Shown piece by piece: positions 45,246-53,308 of a stretch of DNA of 64,000 nt. Source of the stretch: Streptomyces sp. NBC_00582 (GTDB taxonomy: Bacteria; Actinomycetota; Actinomycetes; Streptomycetales; Streptomycetaceae); the NCBI RefSeq assembly GCF_036345155.1, contig NZ_CP107772.1, forward strand, positions 3,100,001-3,164,000. Direction: 5' to 3'. Under the pieces are notes generated by a model, which was not told where the DNA came from, did not search any database, and saw only the letters and a list, made by a program, of their open reading frames with translations. Each line of letters starts with the position of its first letter. Within the stretch, counting starts at the first letter, position 1. The position numbers and the translations under genes were made by a program.

Positions 45246-45692
45246 GTGGCAGCCGTACGCGCAACGGGCTCCACCTCGCGGCCGGCGACAGTCGACGCGG
45301 CCGAGCGGTACGAGGGGAGACGGGGCGAAATCTTCGCCGCGCCGTACGCGACCGCCCGAGCGGCCGAGAAACCTGCCGCGCCGGTTCGATCCGCCGGCGG
45401 CCCGCGGCTGATCGCCGTCGGCGCCACGGACGACGAGCAGAGCGTCGCAGACATCGGAGCACTGTGGCAGGTCCAGGTGCGAGAGCTCATCGAGGCCGGG
45501 GCAGTCACCCGTGGGGAACTGCGGGCCCTGCTGGTGTCGTTGCGGCGGCTCGCCGACGGCTCGGAAGGACGCCGTGGGACCGTGCGCAACACGATCGTCG
45601 GCGGCGTGCACCACGGTCCGGTCATCCAATCAGGCCAGATCACCGGCCTCACCCTTCACACCCGTCACGCCCCGGGGCCCGAAGAGGGCTGA
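45246..45692 (+). CDS. Hypothetical protein with C-terminal GGVHHGPVIQ motif
   Basis: A 148-aa protein I do not recognise as a whole. It is hydrophilic, without signal or membrane segments. Residues ~50-100 are predicted helical (SVADIGALWQVQVRELIEAGAVTRGELRALLVSLRRLADG). The C-terminus is NTIVGGVHHGPVIQSGQITGLTLHT, a motif I have seen at the ends of diverse actinobacterial proteins and which looks like one or two turns of a beta-helix. GGAGG 7 bp upstream of the GTG supports translation. Divergent from phzF. Confidence 0.6.
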   Translation: MAAVRATGSTSRPATVDAAERYEGRRGEIFAAPYATARAAEKPAAPVRSAGGPRLIAVGATDDEQSVADIGALWQVQVRELIEAGAVTRGELRALLVSLRRLADGSEGRRGTVRNTIVGGVHHGPVIQSGQITGLTLHTRHAPGPEEG

Positions 45693-46231
45693 GGGCAGGG
45701 GGCGGCGGGCGGACGTCGGGGGCGTGCCCCGCGGCCGAGGACCGGCCTCACAGCAGCCCTCCGCCGGGCACAAGCCGATCACTACCGCACACCACCGGCG
45801 CCGGAGGAGGGCCGGTGAAGGAGATCGTCAGAGAATCCGATCAAGTCTCAAAGCTTGAGCACAAATTACACACATCCTCTCTTCATACCGGTTCGGATGG
45901 TCTAGATTGACCGTGCTTCAGCTGATCGGACACACGGCGACCATTAATGATCAATAGGTCCGGCGCCATGGAAAACCAGCAGTCACGTCCCCGGCGTCGG
46001 GCGTGGGGTGATCAATTCTTGGAGCCCCGAAGGGGCCTGCGGTGCGGGGAGCACCTGAGGTCCCGACGGTTTCACGCGCACCTCGGGAATCCGGCAGGAC
46101 CTGCGAATCCACCGGATCCCCGTGCGGGAGGCGGGGGCCTCCCGTGGGGAGAAGCGGCGCGGCGCAAGGGGGCGGGGGCCTCCTGAGGGGAGGAACAGTG
46201 CGGGGGCGGGGGCCCCCGGGGGGAGGCAGCA
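45693..46231 (+). other. 539-bp leader region of the exopolysaccharide operon
   Basis: No gene is supported here. The first half is unusually AT-rich for this genome (45840-45960) and includes the inverted repeat ctcaa-agc-ttgag at 45847-45859 and a -10-like TAGATT at 45903-45908; the operon promoter is probably here. The last 100 bp hold three imperfect copies of gcgggggcctcc(t)g(t/a)ggggag (starting 46131, 46172 and 46206), the last of which supplies the SD of the sugar transferase. A 79-codon frame at 45947-46186 lacks an SD and is rejected. Confidence 0.6.
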
Positions 46232-47755
46232 GTGTTGGGCGAACACGTCGAACCACTGGGGAACCTGGGGGGTTCTGTGCGGCAAGGGGGACTTGTCAGC
46301 CCGTTCATGTCGGCGCGCGAGCGTCTGGTGAACGGAACAATCAGCCAACCCGCGACCGGCTGGGAGCAGCAGTACCGCCGTACCGTGATCACCACCGATA
46401 CCGTGACCACGTCCTGCGTCGTGGCGGCGATCGGCGAGTTCTTCGGAGCCCGGGACGCGGCCAACTGGCATGAGAAGTGGGGGATTCTCGCCTTCGGCAC
46501 CGAGCTGCTGGTGCTGGGCGCGCTCGCGGTGAGCCGGTCGTGGGCTCCGGCCGTGCTCGGCCAGGGCGCCGAGGAATTCCGCCGGCTCGGGCGCTCGCTG
46601 TTCGCGGCGACCGTCGTCCTGGCGCTCGGCGGGATCGCCCTCACCTCGCGCAACATCAAGCTCTGGATCTTCGTGGCCATCCCGGCGATCGCGGTCACCA
46701 CCATGACCGCGCGGTATCTGCTGCGCCTTCGGCTGCACAAACAGCGGAAGGAAGGACGGTGTCTGCGACCGGTGCTCGCCGCCGGGAGCCCGGCCACCGT
46801 GCGCGACCTGATCACCCGGACCCGTAAGTTCCCGCACCTCGGCTGGCGGGTGGACGCGGTGTGCACGACGGACGGTCCCGGGCTCGACGGTGACCTGCTG
46901 GACGGCGTGCCGGTCGTCGGCCGGCTGGCGGACGTCGCCAAACACGTCCACGGCGACGGCTACCGTGTCGTCGCGGTCACCCCGGACCCGCACTGGTCAC
47001 CGCAGCGGCTGCAACGGCTGGCCTGGAACCTCGAAGGCACCGACGCCGAGATGGTCGTGGCCCCCGTGCTGATGGAGGTGGCCGGACCGCGGCTGCACGT
47101 CGACGCGGTGCTCGGGATACCACTGCTGCGGGTCAGCATGCCGACCTTCACCGGCGGCCGCCGGGCCGTCAAGATGGTCGTCGACCGGCTGGGCGCGGCG
47201 ATCCTGCTGCTGCTGTTCGCGCCGCTGATGGTGTGCGTGGGACTGCTCGTTCTGGTGGACAGCCGGGGCGGGGTGTTCTACCGCCAGCGCCGGGTCGGCA
47301 AGGACGGCCGCGAGTTCACCATTCTCAAGTTCCGCACCATGGTCGCCGGGGCCGACCGGGCCCGTGCCGCGCTGGCCGACCGCAACGAGGGCGCGGGCCC
47401 GCTGTTCAAGCTCCGCCGGGATCCACGGGTGACCCGGGTGGGAGCGGTGCTGCGCAGGTACTCGCTCGACGAGCTCCCGCAGCTCTTCAACGTACTCAGC
47501 GGATCGATGTCGCTCGTCGGTCCGCGGCCTCCCCTGCCGGAGGAGACCGCCGCGTACGGCCCGGACATCCGGCGGCGGCTGCTGGTCAAGCCCGGGCTCA
47601 CCGGTCTGTGGCAGATCAGCGGACGCAGCGATCTGTCGTGGGAGGAGGCGGTGCGGCTGGACCTCCGGTACGTGGAGGACTGGTCGCTCGCCCTCGACAC
47701 AGTGATCTTGTGGAAGACGCTGCGAGCGGTGCTCTATGGGCAGGGGGCCTACTGA
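46232..47755 (+). CDS. Exopolysaccharide polyprenyl-phosphate sugar transferase (WbaP/CpsE-like)
   Basis: A 507-aa initiating glycosylphosphotransferase that loads the first sugar-phosphate onto undecaprenyl phosphate at the membrane. About four N-terminal transmembrane segments and a CoA-binding-like central domain (residues ~170-300) precede the catalytic PglC-like domain: helix DRLGAAILLLLFAPLMVCVGLLVL, then FYRQRRVGKDGREFTILKFRTM, SLDELPQLFNVLSGSMSLVGPRP and KPGLTGLWQISGRSDLSWEEAV. The GTG at 46232 has GGGAGG 5-6 bp upstream. It is the first gene of the operon; its sugar is not predictable. Confidence 0.92.
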   Translation: MLGEHVEPLGNLGGSVRQGGLVSPFMSARERLVNGTISQPATGWEQQYRRTVITTDTVTTSCVVAAIGEFFGARDAANWHEKWGILAFGTELLVLGALAVSRSWAPAVLGQGAEEFRRLGRSLFAATVVLALGGIALTSRNIKLWIFVAIPAIAVTTMTARYLLRLRLHKQRKEGRCLRPVLAAGSPATVRDLITRTRKFPHLGWRVDAVCTTDGPGLDGDLLDGVPVVGRLADVAKHVHGDGYRVVAVTPDPHWSPQRLQRLAWNLEGTDAEMVVAPVLMEVAGPRLHVDAVLGIPLLRVSMPTFTGGRRAVKMVVDRLGAAILLLLFAPLMVCVGLLVLVDSRGGVFYRQRRVGKDGREFTILKFRTMVAGADRARAALADRNEGAGPLFKLRRDPRVTRVGAVLRRYSLDELPQLFNVLSGSMSLVGPRPPLPEETAAYGPDIRRRLLVKPGLTGLWQISGRSDLSWEEAVRLDLRYVEDWSLALDTVILWKTLRAVLYGQGAY

Positions 47756-47828
47756 TGGGCGGAAATCGTCGTCCGGCCGATGCGCGGACCGCAGGCCCGC
47801 GCGGGCCTGTCCGGGGGAGGAACGGGTC

Positions 47829-49148
47829 ATGAGGGTCAGCGTTTTCGGGCTCGGCTACGTGGGCTGCGTGTCGGCCGCGTGCCTGGCCAGCATGGGGCAC
47901 GAGGTCATCGGGGTCGACGTCAACCAGGTGAAGGTCGACCTGGTCAACGACGGCAAGGCCCCGGTGGTCGAGGAGCGGATCGGCGAGCTCATCGCCGAGG
48001 TCGTGGGGTCCGGGGCGTTGCGCGCCACCCAGGACGTCCGCGAGGCGATCATGGAGAGCGAGGTGTCGCTGGTCTGTGTGGGCACGCCCTCGGAGCCCAA
48101 CGGCAGCCTGTGCACCACCTACTTGGAGCGGGTCACCGAGGAGATCGGCGCCGCGCTGGCCGAGCGGGGTGGGCGGCACACCGTCGTCTTCCGCAGCACC
48201 ATGCTGCCGGGCACCTGTCTGAACCTGCTGGTGCCGATCCTGGAGAAGTACGTCGGCGGCACGGCCGGGGTGGACGTCGGGGTCGCGGTCAACCCGGAGT
48301 TCCTGCGTGAGGGCACGAGCGTGCGGGACTTCTTCGACCCGCCCAAGACCGTCGTCGGCGAGCTCGACCCGGCGAGCGGCGACGCGGTGCTGGCGCTGTA
48401 CGAGGGCCTGCCCGGCGAGGTGTTCCGGGTGCCGATCCCGACGGCCGAGGCGATCAAGTACGCGGACAACGCCTTCCACGGTCTCAAGATCGGCTTCGCG
48501 AACGAGCTGGGCGCGGTGTGCCAGGCGCTCGGCGTGGACTCGCACCAGGTGATGGACGTGTTCCTCGCCGACCGCAAGCTGAACATCAGCCCGGCCTATC
48601 TGCGGCCCGGCTTCGCCTTCGGCGGCTCCTGCCTGCCGAAGGACCTGCGCAGCCTGGTGCACGCGGCGCAGCGGGCCGACGTCTCGGTGCCCATCCTCTC
48701 CCATGTGCTGCCCTCCAACTCCGACCATCTCCAGCGCGCGGTGGAGCTGGTCGAGCGCACCGGCAAGCGCCGGGCGGGCCTGTTCGGGCTGTCCTTCAAA
48801 CCCGGCACCGACGACCTCCGCGAGAGCCCGCTCGTCGAGCTGGCGGAGAGGCTCTTCGGCAAGGGGTACGACCTGAAGATCTACGACGCCAACGTGAGCC
48901 TGTCCCGGCTGCTCGGCGCCAACCGCGAGTACATCGAGACCCGGCTGCCGCACCTCGCGCAGCTGCTCGCGGACTCCGTCGACGAGGTCCTCGAGCACGC
49001 CGAGGTGTGCCTGGTCGGGACCAAGGACCCGGACGTGCTGTCGGCGCTGCCCCACGGCGGCGACGGCCCGGTGATCGTCGACCTCATCCGCCTTCCCGAC
49101 GCCGAGACGCGCCGGACCGAACCGGGGTACGTGGGCCTTGCTTGGTGA
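47829..49148 (+). CDS. GDP-mannose 6-dehydrogenase-like (AlgD family) nucleotide-sugar dehydrogenase
   Basis: A 439-aa NAD-dependent dehydrogenase that oxidises a nucleotide sugar twice to the uronic acid. The Rossmann start FGLGYVGCVSAACLASMGHEVIGVD, the catalytic Cys in PGFAFGGSCLPKD (Cys268, the same position as in AlgD) and GLSFKPGTDDLRESPLVELAE are present. Length, colinearity and the terminal GLAW (AlgD ends GICW) place it nearer GDP-mannose dehydrogenase than UDP-glucose dehydrogenase, so the polymer probably contains mannuronic acid or a derivative. ATG at 47829 with GGAGG, spacing 8. Confidence 0.85.
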   Translation: MRVSVFGLGYVGCVSAACLASMGHEVIGVDVNQVKVDLVNDGKAPVVEERIGELIAEVVGSGALRATQDVREAIMESEVSLVCVGTPSEPNGSLCTTYLERVTEEIGAALAERGGRHTVVFRSTMLPGTCLNLLVPILEKYVGGTAGVDVGVAVNPEFLREGTSVRDFFDPPKTVVGELDPASGDAVLALYEGLPGEVFRVPIPTAEAIKYADNAFHGLKIGFANELGAVCQALGVDSHQVMDVFLADRKLNISPAYLRPGFAFGGSCLPKDLRSLVHAAQRADVSVPILSHVLPSNSDHLQRAVELVERTGKRRAGLFGLSFKPGTDDLRESPLVELAERLFGKGYDLKIYDANVSLSRLLGANREYIETRLPHLAQLLADSVDEVLEHAEVCLVGTKDPDVLSALPHGGDGPVIVDLIRLPDAETRRTEPGYVGLAW

Positions 49149-50418
49149 CACATCGTTCGGTGACACGGCCGGCGGCGACCGGCCGGGCCGGCGCGCGCTG
49201 ATCCTGGTGGAGAACCTGTCGGTGCCGTTCGACCGGCGGGTGTGGCAGGAGTGCACGACCCTGCGCGACGCGGGCTGGACGGTGCACGTCATCTGTCCGC
49301 AGGGCAGCAAGCGGGACACGGAGGCGGAGGCGGAGATCGACGGGGTGCGGATCCACCGCTACCCGTTGCGCGCGGCCACCGGAGGGCCGGCCGGCTATCT
49401 GCGGGAGTACGGATCGGCGTTGTGGCACACGGTCCGGCTGGCGCGGAAGGTCGGCCCGGTCGACGTGGTCCACGCCTGCAACCCGCCCGACCTGCTGTTC
49501 CTGCCGGCCCTGTGGCTGAAGCGGCGCGGGGCACGGTTCGTCTTCGACCAGCACGACCTGGTGCCCGAGCTGTACCTCTCCCGGTTCGGCCGCGGCGAGG
49601 ACCTGCTCTACCGCGCCGTGTGCGCGCTGGAGAGGATGACCTACCGGGCGGCGGACGTCGTGCTCGCCACGAACGAGAGCTACCGCGACGTCGCGGTGCG
49701 CCGTGGCGGCCGGCGGCCGGAGGACGTCTTCGTGGTGCGCAGCGCGCCCGACGTCGACCGGTTCCACCCGGTGCCGCCCGAGCCGGAGCTGAAGCGCGGC
49801 AAGCCCCATCTGCTGTGCTACCTCGGTGTGATGGGCCCGCAGGACGGCGTCGACTACGCCTTGCGGGCCCTGGCGAAGCTGCGCGACGAGTTCGGGCGGA
49901 CCGACTGGCACGCGGTGTTCGTCGGCGCGGGCGACTCCTTCGAGGCGATGGTGGAGCTGTCCGGGCGGCTCGGGCTCTCGGAGCAGGTGCAGTTCACCGG
50001 GCGCATTCCGGACGCCGACCTGGCGCGGTACCTGTCCACCGCGGACGTGTGCCTCTCCCCCGACCCGCGCAATCCGCTCAACGACGTGTCGACCATGAAC
50101 AAGGTCCTCGAGTACATGGTGATGGGCCGGCCGATCGTCTCGTTCGACCTGAAGGAGGCGCGCGTCTCCGCCGGTGACGCCGCCGTCTACGCGCCCGCCG
50201 ACGACGAGTCCGAGTTCGCCGGGCTCGTGGCGCTGCTGCTGGACGATCCGGAGAAGCGGGCCCTGATGGGCAAGATCGGCCAGGAGCGGGTCGGCGGTCC
50301 GCTCTCCTGGCGGAACTCCCAGCGAGCTCTGCTCGCCGCCTACGCCGCCGCGTGCCGTGACCGGGCCGCGGTGCCGGCTCGCGACCCGGACCGGGAAGGG
50401 GAAGGGCCGCACCATTGA
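49138..50418 (+). CDS. Glycosyltransferase family 4 (WbuB-like)
   Basis: A 426-aa GT-B enzyme that adds a sugar to the lipid-linked repeat unit. The N-terminal domain has VENLSVPFDRRVWQECTTLRDAGWTVHVICP and the acceptor-side VDVVHACNPPDLLFLPAL; the C-terminal donor domain has YLGVMGPQDGVDYALRAL and the E-x7-E-like SPDPRNPLNDVSTMNKVLEYMVMGRPIVSFDLKE. The only suitable start is a TTG at 49138 that overlaps the dehydrogenase by 11 bp. The stop overlaps the next gene's TTG by 4 bp. Confidence 0.9.
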   Translation: MLGDTSFGDTAGGDRPGRRALILVENLSVPFDRRVWQECTTLRDAGWTVHVICPQGSKRDTEAEAEIDGVRIHRYPLRAATGGPAGYLREYGSALWHTVRLARKVGPVDVVHACNPPDLLFLPALWLKRRGARFVFDQHDLVPELYLSRFGRGEDLLYRAVCALERMTYRAADVVLATNESYRDVAVRRGGRRPEDVFVVRSAPDVDRFHPVPPEPELKRGKPHLLCYLGVMGPQDGVDYALRALAKLRDEFGRTDWHAVFVGAGDSFEAMVELSGRLGLSEQVQFTGRIPDADLARYLSTADVCLSPDPRNPLNDVSTMNKVLEYMVMGRPIVSFDLKEARVSAGDAAVYAPADDESEFAGLVALLLDDPEKRALMGKIGQERVGGPLSWRNSQRALLAAYAAACRDRAAVPARDPDREGEGPHH

Positions 50419-51788
50419 GCGATGACACGATACGCCTGGTCACCATCGGGCGGATTATCCGTCGGCGCTGGCGGCTGCTCACCCTCCTGGCCCTGGTGGG
50501 TGCGCTCGTCGGCTACGGCGCCTCCGTGCTGTTCCCGCCGCGGTACACGACCTCGACGTCGGTGCTGCTGCCGGGGACCTGGGAGGAGCGCGAGCTGCTG
50601 ACGCAGACGGAGGTGGCGACCAGTTCGGTGGTGGTCGACCGTGCGGCGGCCACCCTCGCCTGGCCCGGGGTGAGCGCCGCCGATCTGCGGGATCGGGTCA
50701 GCGCCAAGGCCACCGACGGGAACATCATCAAGATCTCCGGCACGGCCGACACCCCGGAGCACGCCCAGCGGCTCTGCGACCAGGTGGCCAAGGAGTTCGT
50801 CTCCTACGCCACGCGGATCGCGACCGCGAGCGGCGACCCCGGAGCGGCGGAGGAACTCGCCGCGCTTCAGCAGTCGGTGCAGGACACCAGCCGCCGCATC
50901 AGCGATCTGGCCGACGCGGCCGATCCGGGGCAGACCGTGGAGAGCGTGCAGACACGCACCGAGCTGGAGCAGCTGCGCACCGCGCTGCGGGAGGCCATCA
51001 CCACGCTGAAGCAGGCCGACCCGGCCGACTCCGAGGCGAAGAACATGGTCGTCATGGGGTCGGCGGCCCGGCCGACCGGCGAGGCACCGCCCACGAGGAC
51101 GCAGCTCATCGCCGGCGGAGCGCTGCTGTTCTTCCTGGTCGCGGTCATCGGCCATCTCACCGCCGCGCGGATGAGCCGTCGGCTGCGCGGCGAAGCGGAG
51201 ATCACCGCCGCGCTGGGCTCGGAGCTGCTGGGTACCGTCGACGTGCCCGTCGAACGTCCCCTGCACCGGCCGAAGGGCAAGGGCCCGCGGGCCTGGCTCC
51301 GCCGGCTGCTGGGCCTCGACGTCCGGTGGGACATCCCCACCCCGCAGACGGGCGACGAGGCGAGCAGGCAGATCCGCTACCGGCGGGTGTGCTCCCGTCT
51401 CCGGGACCGGCTGCCGGCCCCGCGGCGGCTGCTGATCGTCGTCCCCGAGGGCGACGAGATCGCCCGCCGGGCCGCCGGGCAGCTCGTCGCCGACGCCGGG
51501 AGCGATCCGCTGCTGCGAGCCGTGACGGTCCCGGTGTCCCGGCCGATGGTGCCGGACCGCGACCACGAGGCCGGTGTCCTGGTCGTGCTCAGCGCCGGCA
51601 GCTGGACCGCCGGGGAGCTCGCCGGTATCGCCGAGGCGTGTGCGGACGCCAAGCACGCGGTCGTCGGCATCGTCCTCGCCGGTCCGGTCCGTGCGACGCG
51701 GTCGGCCGACCACCCTCGGCATGCCGCCGTACCCGCGTTCGCGGCCCTCGACAGCGAACTGGACGACGCGACAGGAGTCACAGGGTGA
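50415..51788 (+). CDS. Wzz-like chain-length protein with degenerate kinase-like domain (1)
   Basis: A 457-aa membrane protein. Transmembrane helix 1 is LLTLLALVGALVGYGASVLF (about 22-41), then an extracytoplasmic coiled region (to ~215), helix 2 LIAGGALLFFLVAVIGHL, and a cytoplasmic Rossmann-like domain (LPAPRRLLIVVPEG...) placed as the tyrosine autokinase domain of Gram-positive polysaccharide co-polymerases but lacking a Walker A motif and a Tyr cluster. TTG start overlapping the GT stop. It probably sets polymer length together with the next protein. Confidence 0.8.
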   Translation: MSDDTIRLVTIGRIIRRRWRLLTLLALVGALVGYGASVLFPPRYTTSTSVLLPGTWEERELLTQTEVATSSVVVDRAAATLAWPGVSAADLRDRVSAKATDGNIIKISGTADTPEHAQRLCDQVAKEFVSYATRIATASGDPGAAEELAALQQSVQDTSRRISDLADAADPGQTVESVQTRTELEQLRTALREAITTLKQADPADSEAKNMVVMGSAARPTGEAPPTRTQLIAGGALLFFLVAVIGHLTAARMSRRLRGEAEITAALGSELLGTVDVPVERPLHRPKGKGPRAWLRRLLGLDVRWDIPTPQTGDEASRQIRYRRVCSRLRDRLPAPRRLLIVVPEGDEIARRAAGQLVADAGSDPLLRAVTVPVSRPMVPDRDHEAGVLVVLSAGSWTAGELAGIAEACADAKHAVVGIVLAGPVRATRSADHPRHAAVPAFAALDSELDDATGVTG

Positions 51789-53305
51789 CGACGAGTACGA
51801 CCGCGGAGTCGTCGGCCGCTGCTCCGCTGCTTGACCTTCAGGCCCTGGTGGCGGCGGTGCGCAGGCGGCGCCGCCTCTGGTGCTCCCTCGCGCTGCTGGG
51901 GCTGCTCCTCGGCGCGGCGGTGGCTTTCCTGCTGCCGCAGCCGCCGACCGCGGTGACCAAGGTGCTGGTCGCGCACGAGGAGGACCAGCCGAACGACCCC
52001 GGAACGCTGATCCGCACCGACGTCGCGCTGCTGCAGACCACACGGATCGCCGACACGGCCCTGAAGTCCCTCAAGTCCCAGGAGAATGCCGAGGACTTCA
52101 TGCGGGACTACAGCGGTGCCGGTCTGACCAACAACATGCTGCAGATCACCGTGACCGGTGACAGCGAGGCGGAAGCGGTGGCCCGCGCCAAGGCGTTGGC
52201 CGACGCGTTCGTCGCGGACCATGTGAGGCGGATACAGGGGGCCGCGAACGCCGAGGCCAAGGCCCTGCTCGACCAGCGTGACCAGCTGAAGCACCAACTG
52301 GCCCAGGTCAACAAGGCGATCGGAGACGGAACGCGAACGAGCGAGCCGGAGTCGTCGGCGGACCTGGAGTCGCTCTACGCCCGCCGGGCCGAACTCACCT
52401 CGCAGATCACCGATTTCGGCCAGCGTGCCGGGGAGGCGAGCGTCGGCACGCCCCGGCTCGTCGCCGGCACGCAGATCGTGGACGCCCCGCACGTGGTGCG
52501 GCGCTCCCTGCCCAAGGCCGCCGCCACCGACGCCGCGATCGGGCTCTTCCTCGGGCTCTTCCTCGGTCTCGCGGTGGCCGCGGTCGCCGCGGTGGTGGCG
52601 GACCGTCCCGTGCTGCGCCGGGAGATCGCCGCGAACCTGGGCGCCTCGGTCATCGCGGAGCTGCCCCACCGGCCGGCCGGGCGATGGCAGCGCCGCCGGG
52701 TCCGGGCCGCACGCGAACGGCTCACCACGTCCTTGGCCCGCCACGTGCGCGCCTCGGCGGAACCCGTGTCGCTGCTGGAACTGGGCTGCGCGCGCAACAC
52801 GAGCGTGATCGCCCTGGACCTCGCCAGGGCACTGGCGGCGGAGGGGCCGGTGGTCGTCGTCGACGGTCTGCCCGGCCGGCAGCTCGCCGGCCGCCGCCCG
52901 AAGCCGGGGGACCCGGCCGTGGTCACCGGCGAGCGTGCCGCGGCCGTGTCGCGCGAGGAGCGCCGGCTGGGCGTCGGCTCGGTGGCGCCGGGCACGGCGT
53001 GGACCGACCTCCAGTACCTCGGCACTCGGACCGTGCTCGTCGTGCGTGCCGGGCACGGCAGCGCCGCATGGCTGCACACCGTGGCGCGGCAGCTCGCCGA
53101 CCAGCACATTCCGGTGATCGGTGTGGTGCTGATCGACCCCGATCCGCGTGACCGGACCGACGGCACGCTGTGGGACGGGCTGCAGGGCGCGCTGCGCGGC
53201 CAGAACGAGCGGCCGGCCCGGCAGAACGGGACGGTACCGCGGCGGGCGGAGCGGCTGCCGATGTGGGCGGCACGAGTCCCGGACAGCGACCAGGAGGCTC
53301 AGTAG
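51785..53305 (+). CDS. Wzz-like chain-length protein with degenerate kinase-like domain (2)
   Basis: A 506-aa paralogue of the preceding protein. Helix 1 is WCSLALLGLLLGAAVAFLL; a long coiled coil (residues ~125-210, RDQLKHQLAQVNKAIGDG) and the Wzz-type pre-helix region follow; helix 2 is AIGLFLGLFLGLAVAAVAAVVA. The C-terminal domain has ELGCARNTSVIALDLARALAAEGPVVVVDGLPGR, clearly a BY-kinase fold in which the P-loop G-K-T/S is lost, and no Tyr-rich tail. GTG start overlapping the previous stop (GTGA). Confidence 0.82.
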   Translation: MTTSTTAESSAAAPLLDLQALVAAVRRRRRLWCSLALLGLLLGAAVAFLLPQPPTAVTKVLVAHEEDQPNDPGTLIRTDVALLQTTRIADTALKSLKSQENAEDFMRDYSGAGLTNNMLQITVTGDSEAEAVARAKALADAFVADHVRRIQGAANAEAKALLDQRDQLKHQLAQVNKAIGDGTRTSEPESSADLESLYARRAELTSQITDFGQRAGEASVGTPRLVAGTQIVDAPHVVRRSLPKAAATDAAIGLFLGLFLGLAVAAVAAVVADRPVLRREIAANLGASVIAELPHRPAGRWQRRRVRAARERLTTSLARHVRASAEPVSLLELGCARNTSVIALDLARALAAEGPVVVVDGLPGRQLAGRRPKPGDPAVVTGERAAAVSREERRLGVGSVAPGTAWTDLQYLGTRTVLVVRAGHGSAAWLHTVARQLADQHIPVIGVVLIDPDPRDRTDGTLWDGLQGALRGQNERPARQNGTVPRRAERLPMWAARVPDSDQEAQ

Positions 53306-53308
53306 GAC

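Noticed and set aside
45947..46186. 79-codon open frame before the sugar transferase
   Set aside because: No SD, Arg/Gly-rich atypical composition and no family resemblance; more likely leader DNA.
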